A DNA stretch of 15,778 bases from a bacterium (GTDB lineage Bacteria; Spirochaetota; Spirochaetia; Treponematales; Rectinemataceae), in contig JAKALZ010000008.1 of the NCBI GenBank assembly GCA_021813065.1, positions 1 through 15,778 of the forward strand, in the 5' to 3' direction. Made by a program: the position numbers and the translations under genes. The first letter of the stretch is position 1. Every line of letters starts with the position of its first letter. Below, in pieces: positions 14,492-15,778 of the stretch. The notes under the pieces were generated by a model that was given only the letters and a program-made list of their open reading frames with translations, did not search any database and was not told where the DNA came from.

Positions 14492-14540
14492 GCGCGAGGG
14501 GCGCGCGAACGCGTGGTGGCCCTCGCGCCCGGGTTCGCGC
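14492..14540 (+). repeat. Interleaved inverted repeats in the intergenic region
   Basis: GCGCGAGGG (14492-14500) pairs with CCCTCGCGC (14520-14528), and GCGCGAAC (14503-14510) pairs with GTTCGCGC (14533-14540). The two perfect stems interleave, so they form either alternative hairpins or a pseudoknot. The 14462-14687 gap holds no credible gene; it contains this element, the palindrome at 14600-14613 and the promoter region of the lipoprotein gene. Confidence 0.6.
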
Positions 14541-14599
14541 AGGTGCGACGGCCAGCAACCATAGCACGCGCACGCGACCCGCGCTGGCGACCCGCTCAG

Positions 14600-14613
14600 A
14601 TGGGCCGGCCCAT
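14600..14613. repeat. Perfect 14-base palindrome upstream of the lipoprotein gene
   Basis: ATGGGCCGGCCCAT is a perfect palindrome ending 74 bases before the lipoprotein start and about 50 before the likely -10 box. A dimeric DNA-binding regulator site is possible; no factor can be named. Confidence 0.6.
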
Positions 14614-14637
14614 ACACCGCGACATCAAGAAAAGTTC

Positions 14638-14666
14638 TTTCAAGGGAAAGGTATATCGCTTATAGT
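14638..14666 (+). promoter_or_regulatory. Possible promoter of the lipoprotein gene
   Basis: TATAGT (14661-14666) is a good -10 box in an AT-richer stretch; TTTCAA (14638-14643) 17 bases upstream is a poor -35. The start codon at 14688 lies 21 bases downstream of the -10, with GAGGAGG as ribosome binding site. Confidence 0.4.
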
Positions 14667-14687
14667 GAAGAGAAGAGGAGGTGTTGT

Positions 14688-15617
14688 ATGAAACGCAGCG
14701 TTTTCATCATGGCGAGTGTTTTTATCCTCGCGCTCGCCGCGGCTCTGGGTGGGCTCGCATCTTGTAATCGGCCCAAGGTTATTGAAAAACCGATATCCAC
14801 AACGACGCAGCCCTCATCTGAACAAGCCCCGGCACCAGTGCCAACAACGCCCGCTCCGGGCCCTCACCCTGAGGCGGCGATTGGTGTTCCTGAAGTTTCG
14901 CGCAAATCGGAAAGCATTTTGCTCGTGTACCGCCATACCGGCCCAGGTTACGCCGAATCTTATGGCTTCGATACGTATATTTTTCGTATTCTCACCGACG
15001 GTTCAGGTCAGATCACGGGTGGAATGTCGTACCAGCGCACGCTTGGCGGCGAAATCGAGGCTGTGACCTTCAATTCGACAGCGACGCAAGATCTGATTTC
15101 GCTCACCGCCTCTTCAGCGAACGGTACGCCATGGTCGGACAAACTCGCGCTGAAGGGTAGCCAAATCGAGGTTTCTGGCGCGCACAAGATGATCGTCAAT
15201 CTTGACACATCGCTCTCGTTCTCTTCGATCGACAAGAAATACAAGGAGACATATTCCGTGGATCAGGCGCGCAAAGACCTCCCTTCGGAGATCGTCCAAT
15301 CGGGCGCGGTTGTCGAAAAGGGACTATGGACATATCCAGAGACTGGAAAAGCCACGTACTCGCAGGCAAAGCCGAACGATGCGCAGAACGCCGAAGGTTT
15401 TAAAATTTCGCTGTGGTATGCCGATAAAGGCGACATGCGCTTCACCACCGAGGGTCCTGAACCGATCAACGAAGTGTACGCGGCGGGTTTGGCTCGCGTG
15501 CTCGCGGGCGATCACGCACTCGTGAACGCGACGATCCTCGACCTCATGCTCGGAGAATCGCGCTATCTGCGCCCGCTGTACGCCTTCGCGATTTCGCGGC
15601 GCGGGCAGGGCAAGTGA
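14688..15617 (+). CDS. Putative lipoprotein of unknown function
   Basis: I do not recognise this 309-residue protein. It starts with a lipoprotein signal peptide: two basic residues, a hydrophobic core (5-22) and the lipobox Leu23-Ala-Ser-Cys26, so Cys26 should be lipidated. A flexible Pro/Thr/Ser/Ala-rich linker follows (about 36-66). The rest (70-305) is a globular domain with alternating beta-type segments, including Ser-Ile-Leu-Leu-Val-Tyr-Arg (76-82), a Lys/Tyr-rich stretch (183-189) and a hydrophobic helix near the C-terminus (Val-Asn-Ala-Thr-Ile-Leu-Asp-Leu-Met-Leu, 279-288). ATG 14688 has GAGGAGG about 7 bases upstream. It is preceded by structured non-coding DNA and followed by only a weak terminator, and appears to be a single-gene unit. 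A surface or periplasm-facing role is inferred from the lipobox alone. Confidence 0.82.
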   Translation: MKRSVFIMASVFILALAAALGGLASCNRPKVIEKPISTTTQPSSEQAPAPVPTTPAPGPHPEAAIGVPEVSRKSESILLVYRHTGPGYAESYGFDTYIFRILTDGSGQITGGMSYQRTLGGEIEAVTFNSTATQDLISLTASSANGTPWSDKLALKGSQIEVSGAHKMIVNLDTSLSFSSIDKKYKETYSVDQARKDLPSEIVQSGAVVEKGLWTYPETGKATYSQAKPNDAQNAEGFKISLWYADKGDMRFTTEGPEPINEVYAAGLARVLAGDHALVNATILDLMLGESRYLRPLYAFAISRRGQGK

Positions 15618-15633
15618 GCGCGGGCAGGGAGAA

Positions 15634-15655
15634 GAGGACCGCCACCTCGTTTTTT
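15634..15655 (+). terminator. Weak candidate terminator after the lipoprotein gene
   Basis: GAGG (15634-15637) and CCTC (15645-15648) form a short stem with a 7-base loop, followed after one G by six T (15650-15655). The T-run is good but the stem is only four pairs, so termination may be inefficient. Confidence 0.35.
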
Positions 15656-15663
15656 CACGTTGC

Positions 15664-15684
15664 GTGCGCGGTGCGCGGTGCGCG
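15664..15684. repeat. Three tandem copies of GTGCGCG
   Basis: Perfect 7-mers stand head to tail at 15664-15670, 15671-15677 and 15678-15684. The last copy runs into an 8-pair hairpin (with one G-T wobble) formed by CGCGGTGC and GCGCCGCG. A simple-sequence or regulatory origin cannot be told apart. Confidence 0.6.
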
Positions 15685-15759
15685 CGCCGCGATGATATTG
15701 TATTCGATCGGGCTTTCATGATTGAATTACGATATCTCAGAGCATAAAGGAAAGTGACG

Positions 15760-15778
15760 ATGAGCATTCACATCGCTG
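15760..15778 (+). CDS. Start of a gene cut by the window edge, possibly DeoD-type purine nucleoside phosphorylase
   Basis: ATG 15760 follows an AAAGGAAAG ribosome binding site at 5-base spacing, and the six visible codons read Met-Ser-Ile-His-Ile-Ala. Many DeoD-type purine nucleoside phosphorylases begin Met-Ser-Ile-His-Ile, and the window carries a nucleoside importer and a probable purine deaminase, so this is my leading guess. Six residues cannot prove it. A coding start is well supported; the product is inference. Confidence 0.45.

Noticed and set aside
15634..15690. Strong intrinsic terminator after the lipoprotein gene
   Set aside because: The T-run has only a four-pair stem before it, and the stronger hairpin further on lacks a T-run.

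Overview
The window is a gene-dense, GC-rich bacterial segment organised around uptake and hydrolysis of small organic solutes. No rRNA, tRNA, IS element or CRISPR array was seen. A diderm is indicated by secreted solute-binding proteins, a Leu-Ala-Ser-Cys lipoprotein and an L,D-transpeptidase-like secreted protein. My best guess is a high-GC spirochaete (Treponema/Rectinema-like), because BmpA/PnrA-type nucleoside systems and such lipoboxes are common there. That is inference; no phylogenetic marker lies in the window.

Left part (1-6861). The window opens with the C-terminus of an AbgB-like M20 amidohydrolase (+), which converges on a five-gene minus-strand operon. In transcription order the operon encodes a BmpA/PnrA-family binding protein, a two-domain ABC ATPase, two BPD_transp_2 permeases and an MtaD/SsnA-type amidohydrolase (probable purine or purine-nucleoside deaminase). 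Genes two to five overlap end to start. The binding-protein gene is set apart from the ATPase by a 128-base spacer holding two hairpins. A strong hairpin at 355-390 lies between the convergent units. The logical scheme is nucleoside import followed by deamination. The last 19 bases of the window (+) look like the start of a DeoD-type purine nucleoside phosphorylase (only six codons visible), which would fit the same theme.

Middle part (6862-13630), all plus strand. An M20D-type amidohydrolase overlaps a YihX-like HAD phosphatase. Next comes an AfuA/FbpA-type periplasmic binding protein with its own probable promoter and a perfect intrinsic terminator. A second promoter (TTGATG-17-TACAAT) then drives an ATPase, a fused two-domain permease and a histidine phosphatase of the phosphoglycerate-mutase family. 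A ferric-type transporter bracketed by two phosphatases raises the possibility that the substrate is a phosphorylated organic compound rather than iron.

Right part (13631-15778). A secreted YkuD-like protein with a variant active-site motif follows a leader in which the ribosome binding site can pair with an upstream anti-Shine-Dalgarno stretch. A 226-base non-coding gap with interleaved inverted repeats and a perfect 14-base palindrome precedes an unrecognised lipoprotein. The window ends with a short gap containing a tandem 7-mer and the start of the putative deoD.
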